DNA of 64,000 nt from Bradyrhizobium sp. Arg816 (GTDB lineage: Bacteria; Pseudomonadota; Alphaproteobacteria; Rhizobiales; Xanthobacteraceae), in contig NZ_JAPRAQ010000029.1 in the NCBI RefSeq assembly GCF_029989365.1, positions 35,978-99,977 on the forward strand. The letters run 5' to 3'. Every line of letters begins with the position of its first letter. Positions within the stretch are counted from its first letter, which is position 1. The notes beneath the pieces were generated by a model. It had not been told where the DNA came from. It searched no databases and saw nothing but the letters and a program-made list of their open reading frames with translations. Below are positions 9,905-19,102 of this stretch, piece by piece. A program made the position numbers and the translations under genes.

Positions 9905-10291
9905 TTATTGCGAGCGAGGCACCTGCGGGCCGGTCGGAGCCGGGGCCTGCTGCTGCTCGTCCGCCTTCTTCAGCGAATCCAGAATGCCGCCTGAGGTCGG
10001 CGGGGCGATCGGCGATCCGCCGGCCGGCTGCCCCTGCGACGCCGGTGCGCCGATGATCGACGAAGGTGCACGGCTGTAGCCGGCATGCCAGGACAGGAAC
10101 AGGCTGGTGAGGAAGAAGCCCGCAGCCAGGATCGCGGTGGTCCGCGTCAAAAGGTTCGCGGTGCCCCGGCTCGACATGAAGCCCGCGCCGCCGCCCATGC
10201 CGAGGCCGCCGCCTTCCGACTTCTGGAGCAGGACGGCGCCGATCATGACGGCGACGATCATGAGGTGAATGACGATGACAACAGTCTGCAT
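9905..10291 (-). CDS. secG: Preprotein translocase subunit SecG
   Basis: A 128-aa membrane subunit of the SecYEG channel. It has TM1 at residues 2-22 and the conserved cytosolic loop VLLQKSEGGGLGMGGG. A segment FMSSRGTANLLTRTT follows, then TM2 (AILAAGFFLTSLFLSW), and a Gly/Pro/Ala-rich tail of about 55 residues as in other Rhizobiales. It sits between pyrG and tpiA, the usual alphaproteobacterial order. Confidence 0.95.
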   Translation of the reverse strand: MQTVVIVIHLMIVAVMIGAVLLQKSEGGGLGMGGGAGFMSSRGTANLLTRTTAILAAGFFLTSLFLSWHAGYSRAPSSIIGAPASQGQPAGGSPIAPPTSGGILDSLKKADEQQQAPAPTGPQVPRSQ

Positions 10292-10431
10292 AGTGTCCTT
10301 CCGTCACAAGCCGACAGCGCCGAGACGGCGGCCGATCGCGCTTCGCGGGTTTTCCTGAAGTTGCGCGGTGTTACACGATCGGAAGAGGCATTGCCACCCC
10401 CCGATCGGCCACGGCCGCGCTTTGAACTTAG

Positions 10432-11181
10432 CTAGGGGCAGCCCTTCGCAATCGCAAGGAAATCGGCCGCTTTCAGGCTGGCGCCGCCGACCAGCGCGCC
10501 GTTGACGTTTTTCACGGACATCAGCTCGGCCGCGTTCGATGGCTTGACCGAGCCGCCATAGAGGATGCGCATCCTGGCCGCCCTGAACCGGGAGGTCAGG
10601 AGTTCCCGGATAAAGCTATGAATCTGCTCGACATCCTGGGCCGTCGGGGTCAGGCCGGTGCCGATCGCCCAGACCGGCTCATAGGCCACGACCAGGTTGG
10701 CGGCGGTCGAGCCGTCCGGCAGCGAGCCGTCGAGCTGGCCGCGCAGGATGTCCAGGGTCTGGCCGGCATCGCGCTGGCCTTGGGTCTCACCGATGCATAC
10801 GATCGCCGTGATGCCGGCGCGCCAGGCGGCCTCGGCCTTCTGCCGGATCAGGGCATCGCCCTCGCCGTGGTCGGCGCGACGCTCGGAATGGCCGACGATG
10901 ATGGCGGTCGCACCGGCATCGGCCAGCATTTCGGCAGCGATATCGCCGGTATGGGCGCCGGAGGCCTTGGGGTGGCAATCCTGTGCCCCCACTGCGACCT
11001 TGCTGCCGCGCGCCTTGTCGGCGAAGGCCGCGATCAGGGTCGCCGGCGGGCAGACCAGCAAATCGGCCTTGGCGGCCACATCTGCCGCGCCCTTGAGCAT
11101 GGCGTCAAATTCGGCAGCCGAGCCCTTGAGGCCGTTCATTTTCCAGTTGCCGGCGATCAGCGGTCGGATGGCGTCGGTCAT
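10432..11181 (-). CDS. tpiA: Triosephosphate isomerase TpiA
   Basis: Interconverts dihydroxyacetone phosphate and glyceraldehyde 3-phosphate. The 249-aa TIM barrel carries IAGNWKMNG (catalytic Lys), VGHSERR (catalytic His), AYEPVWAIGTG (catalytic Glu) and the phosphate loops YGGSVKPSNA and LVGGASL. The ATG at 11181 (MTDAIRPLIAGNWK) fits the family start better than an upstream in-frame codon at 11196. It is divergent from ppiD across about 230 bp of sequence that must hold both promoters. Confidence 0.97.
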   Translation of the reverse strand: MTDAIRPLIAGNWKMNGLKGSAAEFDAMLKGAADVAAKADLLVCPPATLIAAFADKARGSKVAVGAQDCHPKASGAHTGDIAAEMLADAGATAIIVGHSERRADHGEGDALIRQKAEAAWRAGITAIVCIGETQGQRDAGQTLDILRGQLDGSLPDGSTAANLVVAYEPVWAIGTGLTPTAQDVEQIHSFIRELLTSRFRAARMRILYGGSVKPSNAAELMSVKNVNGALVGGASLKAADFLAIAKGCP

Positions 11182-11412
11182 GTCAATTTCCAGCAAAATG
11201 AGGTTTGTGCATGCGCTAGCAGAGCTGTCGCGGCAGTTCCAGAGAGCTAAAGGGCTTTTAACCGCAGCGTCGAAGGACCGCGCCGCCCAAGGCCCGAGGT
11301 TGCGGGGGGAAAGCCGCCACTTTATGATGATTGATCAATTTGGTGACGCGCTTTTGCGGAATCTGCATTAAGACGCGCTCCCGTTCCCCTCCTGCCAAAC
11401 AAGTTGGACCAA

Positions 11413-13311
11413 ATGCTTCGAGGAATGCGCAAGGCCTCATCAAACTGGCTCGGCAAAACCATTATGGCCGTGGTGATGGGCGTGTTGATCATCAGTTTCG
11501 GCGTTTGGGGCATCGCCGACATCTTCAAAGGCTTCGGGCAGTCCACGGTGGCCAAGGTCGGCAGCACCGAGATTTCGTTGAACGAGTTCCGGCAGACCTA
11601 TACTGACCGGCTGCAACAGATCAGCCGCCAGTTCGGCCGGCCGCTGACGCCTGACCAGGCGCGTGCCTTCGGCCTCGACCGCCAGGTGCTCCAGCAGACG
11701 ATCGCGGAAGCCGCCCTCGACGAAGAAGCCCGCCGGCTCGGGCTCGGCCAGTCCGACGAGCAGATCCGCCAGGTCATCATGAACGACCCCAACTTCAAGG
11801 GCGTCGGCGGCGCCTTCGATCCGAACCGCTTCCAGGCCGTGATCCGCAATTTCGGCTATACCGAGCAGCGCTACGTCTCCGAGCAGCGCAAGGTGTCGCT
11901 GCGCCGGCAGATCACCGGCACGATCGGCGCCGGCCTCGAACCGCCGAAGGCCATGATCGACGTGCTGACGCGCTTCCAAAGCGAGCAGCGCGCGATCGAA
12001 TTCGTCAGGCTCGACGCCGCGCAGGCCGGCACCATCGACGCTCCCTCGCCCGAAGCCCTCGCCGCCTATTTCGAGGATCACAAGGTCCAGTTCCGCGCGC
12101 CCGAATATCGCAAGATTTCCTTCGTGGTGGTCTCGCCGGAAGAGATCGGCAAGTGGAGCGAGGTCTCCGACGAGGACGCCAAGAAGGTGTTCGACCAGCG
12201 CAAGGACCGGCTCGGCACGCCGGAGAAGCGCCAGATCCATCAGATCGTATTCCCCAACGTCGCCGAGGCGCAGGCGGCACGCGAGCGTCTCGCCGGCGGG
12301 ATGTCGTTCGAGGACCTCGGCAAGGAGCGCGGGCTGAGCAGCTCCGATGTCGACCTCGGGCTCGTGACCAAATCGTCGCTCGATCCCGCGGTCGGCGATG
12401 CCGCCTTCGCGCTTCCCGCAGGCGAGATCAGCCAGCCGATCCAGGGGCGTCTCGGCACGTCCATCGTGAAGGTCGACAAGATCGAACCGGGCAGTGAAGC
12501 GAACTACGCCAGCCTCGTCGGCGACATCAAGCGCGAGATCGCCACCGAGCGCGCCCGCGTCAAGGTCAGCGATCTCCGCGACAAGATGGAAGACGAGCGC
12601 GGCGGCGGCGCCAGCGTGATCGACGCGGCGCAGAAGCTCGGCCTCGCTGCCGTGACCATCGACGCTGTCGACCGCTCCGGCCGTGCCCCGAACGGCCAGT
12701 CCGTCACCAGCATCCCGCAGGGCCTCGACGTGGTGTCGCAGGCCTTCAATACCGATGTCGGCGTCGACAACGACGCAATCTCGTTCAAGGGCGGCTATGT
12801 CTGGTACGACGTGCTCGCCATCACGCCCTCGCGCGACCGCAATCTCGACGAGGTGCGCGACCAGGTCGAGGCGCGCTGGCGCCAGGACCAGATCGCCGCC
12901 AAGCTGAAGACCAAGGCGACCGAGATGGTGCAGAAGCTCGAACAGGGCGGCAAGCTCGCTGACGAGGCCGCCGCGATCAACGCCAAGGTCGAGACCGCCT
13001 CCGGCTTCAAGCGCGACGACTCGCCCGCCGGCGTGCCCGCCAACGTCGTTGCGGCCGCCTTCCGCACCGCCAAGGACGGGGTCGGACAGACCGCCGTAAG
13101 CGGCGGCAGCGAGGTGATCGTCTTCCGCGTCACCGACATCGTCGAACCCGCGGTCGACGCCGCGTCCGACGCGGTGAAGAAGCTGAAGGACAGCCTCGAC
13201 CGCGCGCTGACCGACGAGCAGGTCGCCTCCTACGTCAACAAGCTTGAAACCGACATCGGGACCACCATTAATCAGGCCGCCTTCGCGCAGGTGACCGGCG
13301 CGAACCAGTGA
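11413..13311 (+). CDS. ppiD: Periplasmic peptidyl-prolyl isomerase/chaperone PpiD (SurA_N_3 family)
   Basis: A 632-aa membrane-anchored folding factor. There is a short cytosolic N-terminus (MLRGMRKASSNWLGK), one TM helix (TIMAVVMGVLIISFGVWGIADIF), then the SurA-like N-terminal chaperone region. A parvulin-like domain lies around residues 235-340 (EKRQIHQIVFPNVAEA...DLGLVTKSSL...GEISQPIQGRLGTSIVKV). A second parvulin-like region and helical tail follow. The start is uncertain between ATG 11413 and ATG 11425, because a purine-rich site overlaps both. It is followed within 14 bp by trpD, so it likely heads that operon. Confidence 0.9.
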   Translation: MLRGMRKASSNWLGKTIMAVVMGVLIISFGVWGIADIFKGFGQSTVAKVGSTEISLNEFRQTYTDRLQQISRQFGRPLTPDQARAFGLDRQVLQQTIAEAALDEEARRLGLGQSDEQIRQVIMNDPNFKGVGGAFDPNRFQAVIRNFGYTEQRYVSEQRKVSLRRQITGTIGAGLEPPKAMIDVLTRFQSEQRAIEFVRLDAAQAGTIDAPSPEALAAYFEDHKVQFRAPEYRKISFVVVSPEEIGKWSEVSDEDAKKVFDQRKDRLGTPEKRQIHQIVFPNVAEAQAARERLAGGMSFEDLGKERGLSSSDVDLGLVTKSSLDPAVGDAAFALPAGEISQPIQGRLGTSIVKVDKIEPGSEANYASLVGDIKREIATERARVKVSDLRDKMEDERGGGASVIDAAQKLGLAAVTIDAVDRSGRAPNGQSVTSIPQGLDVVSQAFNTDVGVDNDAISFKGGYVWYDVLAITPSRDRNLDEVRDQVEARWRQDQIAAKLKTKATEMVQKLEQGGKLADEAAAINAKVETASGFKRDDSPAGVPANVVAAAFRTAKDGVGQTAVSGGSEVIVFRVTDIVEPAVDAASDAVKKLKDSLDRALTDEQVASYVNKLETDIGTTINQAAFAQVTGANQ

Positions 13312-13325
13312 GTTGAAAGCACGCG

Positions 13326-14339
13326 ATGGACGACCTGAAATCGATCATTGGAAAAGTGGCGACCGGCGCCAGCCTGTCGCGTGACGAAGCGGCTTCCGCC
13401 TTCGACGCCATGATGTCCGGCGAGGCCACGCCGTCGCAGATGGGTGGCCTCCTGATGGCGCTGCGGGTGCGCGGCGAGACCGTGGACGAAATCACCGGCG
13501 CGGTCTCGGCGATGCGCTCCAAGATGCTCACAGTCGACGCGCCCGCGGACGCCGTCGACATCGTCGGCACCGGCGGTGACGGCTCCGGCTCGGTCAACGT
13601 CTCGACCTGCGCGTCCTTCATCGTCTCGGGCACCGGCCTGCCGGTGGCCAAGCACGGCAACCGTGCGCTGTCGTCGCGGTCGGGCGCCGCCGACGTGCTG
13701 GCGTCGCTCGGCGTGAAGATCGACCTCAGGCCCGAGCAGGTCGGCCGCTGTGTGCGCGAATGCGGCATCGGCTTCATGTTCGCACCTGCCCACCATCCGG
13801 CGATGAAGAACGTCGGCCCGACCCGGGTCGAGCTCGCGACACGCACGATCTTCAATCTGCTCGGCCCCTTGTCGAACCCGGCCGGCGTCAAGCGCCAGAT
13901 GGTCGGCGTGTTCTCGCGGCAATGGGTGCAGCCGCTGGCGCAGGTGCTGAAAAACCTCGGCTCGGAATCCGCCTGGGTGGTGCACGGCTCCGACGGCCTC
14001 GACGAGATCACCCTCACCGGCCCGACCTTCGTCTCCGCGCTCCACAATGGCGAGATCCGGAATTTCGAGGTGACGCCGGAGGACGCCGGCCTGCCGCGCT
14101 GCGATCCCGGTGCGCTCAGGGGCGGCGACGCCGACGCCAATGCGATCGCCTTGCAGAGCGTGCTCGACGGCAAGCCGAGCCCCTATCGTGACGTCGCGCT
14201 GATCAACGCCGCCGCTGCGCTGGTCGTGGCCGGGCGCGCCAAGGACCTCAAGGAGGGCGTTGCGATCGGTGCGAAGTCGCTCGACAGCGGCGCGGCGAGC
14301 GCGCGGCTGAAGCATCTGATCGCGGTCTCGAACGGCTGA
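13326..14339 (+). CDS. trpD: Anthranilate phosphoribosyltransferase TrpD
   Basis: Second step of tryptophan synthesis: transfers phosphoribose from PRPP to anthranilate. The 337-aa protein has the helical N-terminal domain (LSRDEAASAFDAMMSGEATPSQMGGLLMALR) and the glycine-rich IVGTGGDGSGSVNVST PRPP loop. Further motifs are AKHGNRALSSRSGAADVLASLG, MFAPAHHPAMKNV and the conserved RTIFNLLGPLSNPA. The gene starts 14 bp after ppiD and is followed by trpC after 7 bp. No trpE/trpG is in the window, consistent with a fused trpE(G) elsewhere as known in rhizobia. Confidence 0.97.
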   Translation: MDDLKSIIGKVATGASLSRDEAASAFDAMMSGEATPSQMGGLLMALRVRGETVDEITGAVSAMRSKMLTVDAPADAVDIVGTGGDGSGSVNVSTCASFIVSGTGLPVAKHGNRALSSRSGAADVLASLGVKIDLRPEQVGRCVRECGIGFMFAPAHHPAMKNVGPTRVELATRTIFNLLGPLSNPAGVKRQMVGVFSRQWVQPLAQVLKNLGSESAWVVHGSDGLDEITLTGPTFVSALHNGEIRNFEVTPEDAGLPRCDPGALRGGDADANAIALQSVLDGKPSPYRDVALINAAAALVVAGRAKDLKEGVAIGAKSLDSGAASARLKHLIAVSNG

Positions 14340-14346
14340 GCCTGAC

Positions 14347-15168
14347 ATGTCGGACATCCTGACCAAGATCGAAGCCTACAAGCGCGAAGAGATCGCAGCC
14401 GCCAAGCGCGCGCAGCCGCTCTCGGAAGTCGAGGCCAAGGCCAAGGCGCAAGGAGCCCCACGTGGCTTCGTGCGCGCGATCAAGGCCAAGCACACCAACG
14501 GCGACTACGCGCTGATTGCCGAGGTCAAGAAAGCCTCGCCGTCGAAGGGGCTGATCCGCGCCGATTTCGATCCGCCGCTGCTCGCCAGGGCCTATGAGGC
14601 TGGCGGTGCGGCCTGCCTGTCGGTGCTGACCGACACGCCCTCGTTCCAGGGCCATCTCGACTTCATGGTGGCGGCGCGCGCGGCGACGTCGCTCCCGGTG
14701 CTGCGCAAGGATTTCATGTTCGACACCTATCAGGTGATCGAAGCGCGCGCGCATGGCGCCGACTGCATCCTGATCATCATGGCCGCGCTCGACGATGCCA
14801 CCGCCAAGGATCTCGAGGACGCCGCCCTCGCCTACGGCATGGACGTGCTGATCGAAATCCACGACCGCGCCGAGCTCGACCGAGCGCTGAAGCTGCGTTC
14901 GCCGATGATCGGCGTCAACAATCGCAATTTGCGCACCTTTGAGACCACGCTCGCGACCAGCGAGACGCTGGCGCCGCTGATCCCTGCGGAACGGCTGATG
15001 GTCGGCGAGAGCGGCATCTTCACGCCCGCCGATCTCGCCCGGCTCGAGCGCGTCGGCATGTCGACCTTCCTGGTCGGCGAGAGCCTGATGCGCCAGGCCG
15101 ACGTGACCGCCGCCACCCGCACGCTGCTCGCGCGCGAGAACGCGCCGCGCGCGACGGGTACGCGCTGA
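14347..15168 (+). CDS. trpC: Indole-3-glycerol phosphate synthase TrpC
   Basis: Closes the indole ring in tryptophan synthesis. The 273-aa TIM barrel begins MSDILTKIEAYKREEIAAAKR. It contains LIAEVKKASPSKG (catalytic Lys), SVLTDTPSFQGHLDF, PVLRKDFMFDTYQV, MDVLIEIHD, IGVNNRNLRTF and VGESGIFTPADL. It is single-function, with no trpF fusion. The gene lies in the ppiD-trpD-trpC-moaC unit, 1 bp before moaC. Confidence 0.97.
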   Translation: MSDILTKIEAYKREEIAAAKRAQPLSEVEAKAKAQGAPRGFVRAIKAKHTNGDYALIAEVKKASPSKGLIRADFDPPLLARAYEAGGAACLSVLTDTPSFQGHLDFMVAARAATSLPVLRKDFMFDTYQVIEARAHGADCILIIMAALDDATAKDLEDAALAYGMDVLIEIHDRAELDRALKLRSPMIGVNNRNLRTFETTLATSETLAPLIPAERLMVGESGIFTPADLARLERVGMSTFLVGESLMRQADVTAATRTLLARENAPRATGTR

Positions 15169-15169
15169 C

Positions 15170-15688
15170 ATGGCGCGCAAGTCCGCCAAGACCAGGCAAT
15201 CCAGGACGAAAGCCGGCCCTGCCCTCACCCATATCGGCGCCTCCGGCGAGGCGCGGATGGTGGACGTATCGGACAAGCCCGCGACCGAGCGGCTCGCTGT
15301 CGCCGAAGGCCACGTCATCATGACCAAGGCGACGCTTGATCTCATCGTCTCGGGCAACGCCAAGAAAGGCGACGTGCTCGGCACCGCGCGCATCGCCGGC
15401 ATCATGGCGGCCAAGCGCACCTCGGAGCTGATCCCGCTCTGTCATCCCCTCGCGCTGTCGAAGGTCACGGTCGACATCGAGCCCGACGCGAAACTGCCAG
15501 GCTGCCTCGTCCGCGCCAGCGTGAAGGTGACGGGCCCGACCGGCGTCGAGATGGAGGCGCTCACGGCGGTGTCGGTCGCCTGCCTCACCATCTACGACAT
15601 GATCAAGGCGGTCGAACGCGGCGTGCGCATCGAAGGCATCCATCTGGTCGAGAAGCTCGGCGGCAAGTCGGGGCACTACCGCGCCTGA
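15170..15688 (+). CDS. moaC: Cyclic pyranopterin monophosphate synthase MoaC
   Basis: Makes cPMP, the second step of molybdopterin synthesis. The conserved core starts at LTHIGASGEARMVDVSDKPAT and holds KGDVLGTARIAGIMAAKRTSELIPLCHPL and GVEMEALTAVSVACLTIYDMIKAV, with EKLGGKSGH at the end. About 17 basic residues precede the core, so a later start is possible, but ATG 15170 follows trpC closely and suggests coupling. In related genomes moeA usually follows directly. Here moeA is 11 kb downstream, beyond an accessory block. Confidence 0.96.
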   Translation: MARKSAKTRQSRTKAGPALTHIGASGEARMVDVSDKPATERLAVAEGHVIMTKATLDLIVSGNAKKGDVLGTARIAGIMAAKRTSELIPLCHPLALSKVTVDIEPDAKLPGCLVRASVKVTGPTGVEMEALTAVSVACLTIYDMIKAVERGVRIEGIHLVEKLGGKSGHYRA

Positions 15689-15700
15689 GCGCCCCGTGAT

Positions 15701-16294
15701 CTATTTCGCCTCGCGCTGCCGCTCGCGATAGGCACGCGTCTTCATCCGGTTGCCGCACAGCGTCGACATGCACCACCGCCGCGTCGATGGTTTCGACCGG
15801 TCGAAGAACACCCGGCGGCATTCCTCCGACGCGCACATCTTCAGCCGATCCAGCGCTCCCACAAGCGTTGCGTCATGAAGCTCGATCGCGATGGTCGAGA
15901 GGCCTGCGAGCGCATCCTCGCGCGCGGCCGACAGCATCGCGCCACGGCCTGCGCGCGCCTCCACCCGCAACGGAAACGGCGCGAGCGCCTCATTGAGAGT
16001 GCCGAGAACGCTCCTGTTCCGGGGCCGCTCGATGGGCTCACATTGCAGATAGGCGCGCAAGGCGCCGCGCAGTCTTAGCGCGGTCTCAAACATCGCGGGC
16101 GTAACACGCCCGCCCTCGGCGCCAAGGCCGCGTTCCCGCATCCAGTCCGCAAGTTCCTTCGGCCCGCCAAGCTCATCGCTCTCCGGATGCTCCACGCCGA
16201 AATGGGTGAAGTGGCGAACATCGAGCGTGTTGGCGAAATCGTAGACGTTCGCCAGCGTGTCGGGAACCTGGAATTTGCGTGACTCTTTCGACAT
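15701..16294 (-). CDS. CGNR zinc-finger transcriptional regulator (ABATE domain)
   Basis: A 197-aa putative DNA-binding regulator. The N-terminal ABATE-type domain (about 15-140) has NVYDFANTLDVRHF and ALRLRGALRAYL. The C-terminal CGNR zinc finger has MCASEECRRVFFDRSKP, then RRWCMSTLCGNRMKTRAYRER, giving Cys-x4-Cys...Cys-x4-Cys and the CGNR signature. The family is generally thought to bind DNA and sense small molecules. It is divergent from an amidase-MFS pair, with two inverted repeats between them, so control of that pair is likely. It is convergent with moaC (12 bp gap). Confidence 0.88.
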   Translation of the reverse strand: MSKESRKFQVPDTLANVYDFANTLDVRHFTHFGVEHPESDELGGPKELADWMRERGLGAEGGRVTPAMFETALRLRGALRAYLQCEPIERPRNRSVLGTLNEALAPFPLRVEARAGRGAMLSAAREDALAGLSTIAIELHDATLVGALDRLKMCASEECRRVFFDRSKPSTRRWCMSTLCGNRMKTRAYRERQREAK

Positions 16295-16315
16295 CGGAAC
16301 ACCAAAGATTGGAAC

Positions 16316-16338
16316 ACCAGTAAAACAGATTTACTGGT
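16316..16338. promoter_or_regulatory. Perfect 9-bp inverted repeat ACCAGTAAA-N5-TTTACTGGT
   Basis: Arms at 16316-16324 and 16330-16338, spacer ACAGA. The right arm abuts a TTGACA at 16338-16343 reading toward the amidase, so a bound protein would overlap a possible -35 element. Lies 21-44 bp upstream of the CGNR regulator start. Candidate operator for that regulator. Confidence 0.55.
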
Positions 16339-16349
16339 TGACAGCAAGC

Positions 16350-16378
16350 GACACCTGTATCCTAATTATACTGGTGTC
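16350..16378. promoter_or_regulatory. Second inverted repeat GACACCTGTAT-N7-ATACTGGTGTC
   Basis: Eleven-base arms with one mismatch at 16350-16360 and 16368-16378, spacer CCTAATT. The core ACC(A/T)GTA is shared with the neighbouring repeat at 16316-16338. Located 56-84 bp upstream of the amidase start. Confidence 0.5.
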
Positions 16379-16433
16379 GAATCCTTCGGGATCGAGCACC
16401 CATTGCGATCACCAGACCGGAGACCACGCGCCG

Positions 16434-17849
16434 ATGACCGACGCCCTGCACTATCTCGAACTCACCGCGCTCGCAGCACGCCTCAAGGCGCGCGACATCT
16501 CCGCGCTGGACGTGACGCGCGCGCAACTCGACCGTATCGACGCCATGGACCGGGATCTCGGCAGCTACGTTCATGTGATGGCGGAAACGGCCATCGCCGA
16601 GGCAAAAGCCGCGGACGCCGAAATCGCACAAGGCCGGTATCGGGGCCCGCTGCATGGCGTGCCGATTGCGCTCAAGGACCTGTTCTGGACCAAGGGCATT
16701 GCGACGGCGGCCGGCACCACGCTTCACCGCGACTTTCGTCCCCGCGCAGACGCAACCGTCGTGCGCCGGCTCAAGGACGCAGGTGCCGTGATACTCGGCA
16801 AGCTGCAACTCACCGAGGGCGCCTATTCCGATCACCATCCGTTGGTGACGCCGCCGAAGAATCCGTGGAATGCGAGTTACTGGCCGGGCATTTCGTCCAG
16901 TGGCTCGGCGGTCGCAACCGCTGCCGGGCTTTGCTTCGGCTCGCTCGGCTCCGACACCGGCGGCTCGATCCGCTGGCCCTCCGCCGCCAACGGTCTGACT
17001 GGATTGAAGCCGAGCTGGGGTCGCGTCAGCCGACACGGAGCGTTCGAGCTGGCCGCGACGCTCGACCATGTCGGACCGATCGGCCGCAGCGCGGCCGATG
17101 CGGGCGCGCTGCTCGGCGTCATTGCCGGACACGACCCCAACGACCCGACCTCGCTGTTCGATCCGTTGCCCGACTATCTGGCCGCGGCCACACAGGACGT
17201 GCGGGGCTTGCGGATCGGCGTCGATGCCGCCTGGAACAGCGACGACGTGGACGTTACGACACAGCACGTGCTGGCAGACGCCATCGATGCGTTCCGCGCG
17301 CTTGGCGCCGACATCGTCGATGTCGGATTTCCCGACGTAAAGCAGGCAATTGCCGACTGGACACCGAATTGCGCGGTGGAAGCTGCGGTCGCGCACGAGG
17401 CGACCTATCCTGCCCGCAAGAACGAGTATGGCCCGATGCTCGCCTCGCTGATCGAGGCCGGTCGCGCGCACTCCGCTCTCGATTATCAGAAGATCCTGCT
17501 GCGGCGGCTGGCTCTGCGCGGCCGCGTCACCGCGTTATTCGAGACCATTGACCTGCTGCTGATCCCGGTACACCCGTTCCCGCCGGTGACGCTCGCCATG
17601 ATCCAGACGCTCGGCGAGCAGCCGGATCTGATCGCGAAGCTGCAGCGTTACACCTGCCCGTTCGACATGACCGGTCATCCCACGATCACGCTACCGGGTG
17701 GTGCATCGGCAGACGGACTGCCGATCGCGTTTCAGCTCGTCGCCGCTCATCTCGACGAGGCCATGCTCGTGCGCGCCGGCGCGGCGTTCCAGCGGGCCAC
17801 GTCCTGGCATCGTCGCCATCCTTCCATCAGCTCGCGGAGGCAGCATTGA
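16434..17849 (+). CDS. Amidase (amidase signature family)
   Basis: A 471-aa hydrolase of the amidase-signature family. The Ser-cisSer-Lys triad is visible: Lys in PIALKDLFWTKG, a Ser in the loop ISSSGSAVATAAG, and the nucleophile Ser in GSDTGGSIRWPSA. The pattern GLKPSWGRVSRHG also fits. The substrate is unknown; the family includes amide, nitrile-derived amide and aryl-amide hydrolases as well as GatA. The length and context (solo gene with MFS partner, no gatB/gatC) argue against GatA. The ATG at 16434 (MTDALHYLEL) is chosen. It overlaps the MFS gene by 4 bp and is divergent from the CGNR regulator. Confidence 0.88.
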   Translation: MTDALHYLELTALAARLKARDISALDVTRAQLDRIDAMDRDLGSYVHVMAETAIAEAKAADAEIAQGRYRGPLHGVPIALKDLFWTKGIATAAGTTLHRDFRPRADATVVRRLKDAGAVILGKLQLTEGAYSDHHPLVTPPKNPWNASYWPGISSSGSAVATAAGLCFGSLGSDTGGSIRWPSAANGLTGLKPSWGRVSRHGAFELAATLDHVGPIGRSAADAGALLGVIAGHDPNDPTSLFDPLPDYLAAATQDVRGLRIGVDAAWNSDDVDVTTQHVLADAIDAFRALGADIVDVGFPDVKQAIADWTPNCAVEAAVAHEATYPARKNEYGPMLASLIEAGRAHSALDYQKILLRRLALRGRVTALFETIDLLLIPVHPFPPVTLAMIQTLGEQPDLIAKLQRYTCPFDMTGHPTITLPGGASADGLPIAFQLVAAHLDEAMLVRAGAAFQRATSWHRRHPSISSRRQH

Positions 17850-19102
17850 CCATTCAATCCACGCTCGCTCAGCGCAGCATTTTCCATGGCTGGTTCGTCG
17901 TCGCGGCGGCATTTGCCGTCATGTTCGTCGGCTTCGGCTCCGCCTACACGTTCAGCGCATTTCTGGAGCCGCTCCAGCGCGATTTCGGCGCCTCGCGCGG
18001 TTCGATCTCGCTCGTGTTTTCGATTGCGGGCTTTCTGTACTTCGCGCTCGGGCTCGTCAGCGGTCCGCTCGCCGACCGGCTCGGCTCGCGTCCGCTGGCC
18101 ATAGCCGGCATGATCCTGATCGCGGTCGGACTTGCGGCGGCGAGCGCGGCACGTTCCCTTGTCGAGGTCTATCTAGCCTACGGGCTGGGCGTCGGCCTCG
18201 GCCTCGGCTGCGCCTATGTTCCCGCGATCGGCGCGGTGCAACGCTGGTTCGTCAAGCGCCGCGGCTTCGCCTCCGGGCTCGCGGTGAGCGGCATCGGGCT
18301 CGGTACGCTGGCGATGCCGCCGCTCGCCTCATTGTTGATCGCATCGGTGGGCTGGCGCGGCGCCTATCTGGTGCTGGGCGTGATCGCACTGGCGCTGGGC
18401 GGCGGAGCGTCGCTGCTGATCGAGAACGATCCGAAGCACCGCGGCCTCGGACCCGACGGCGATCCGCCTCGCGAGGCCGCGGGCGCAAGCAATGCCGGCG
18501 GCGCTTCGGTGCGCGATGCTGTCCGGTCGACGCGGTTTGTCGCCCTCTACGTGTCGTGTCTGGTCTGCTCGTTCGGCGCCTTCGTCCCGTTCGTCCATCT
18601 CGTGCCTTACGCGCGCGACCACGGGGTCGCGGCGTCCTCTGCGGTGCTGCTGCTCGGCGTGATCGGGGCCGGCAGCACCGCAGGCCGCTTCTTTCTCGGC
18701 GCGCTCGCCGACCGGATGGGCCGCGATCGCTCGCTCATCATGGTCCTGGTCGGAATGGCGTTCGCGATGGCGATCTGGGCCGTCGCCGACGATGTTTGGA
18801 CCCTCGCCGCTTTTGCCTTCGTCTACGGCGTGTTCTACGGCGGCTGGGTCGCGGTGCTGCCCGCTGTGGTCATGGACTATTTTGGCGGACGCAACGTCAG
18901 CGGCATCATCGGCATTCTCTACACCAGCGTGGCGTTCGGAACGCTGGTTGGCCCGAGCGCGGCCGGCTTCGCCTATGACGTCAACCACAGCTATACGTTG
19001 CCGATCCTGATCAGCGCCGCCGCGAACGTCGTCGCGGCGCTGATCGTGATGACGATACTGGCGCGCAGCGGAGCTCGCGCGATCAGCGCAGCGAAGAGCT
19101 GA
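17846..19102 (+). CDS. MFS transporter, monocarboxylate/oxalate-formate antiporter type
   Basis: A 418-aa protein with about 12 TM helices, starting at TTG 17846 in overlap with the amidase stop (TTGA). Features: HGWFVVAAAFAVMFVGFGSAYTFSAF, PLADRLGSRPLAI (motif A), AYVPAIGAVQRWFVKRRGFA, and the second-half motif A ALADRMGRDRSL. The sequence type matches MFS carriers that move carboxylates. With the coupled amidase this suggests uptake of an amide or of its acid product. The end overlaps the converging pilin gene by 20 bp. Confidence 0.88.
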   Translation: MTIQSTLAQRSIFHGWFVVAAAFAVMFVGFGSAYTFSAFLEPLQRDFGASRGSISLVFSIAGFLYFALGLVSGPLADRLGSRPLAIAGMILIAVGLAAASAARSLVEVYLAYGLGVGLGLGCAYVPAIGAVQRWFVKRRGFASGLAVSGIGLGTLAMPPLASLLIASVGWRGAYLVLGVIALALGGGASLLIENDPKHRGLGPDGDPPREAAGASNAGGASVRDAVRSTRFVALYVSCLVCSFGAFVPFVHLVPYARDHGVAASSAVLLLGVIGAGSTAGRFFLGALADRMGRDRSLIMVLVGMAFAMAIWAVADDVWTLAAFAFVYGVFYGGWVAVLPAVVMDYFGGRNVSGIIGILYTSVAFGTLVGPSAAGFAYDVNHSYTLPILISAAANVVAALIVMTILARSGARAISAAKS

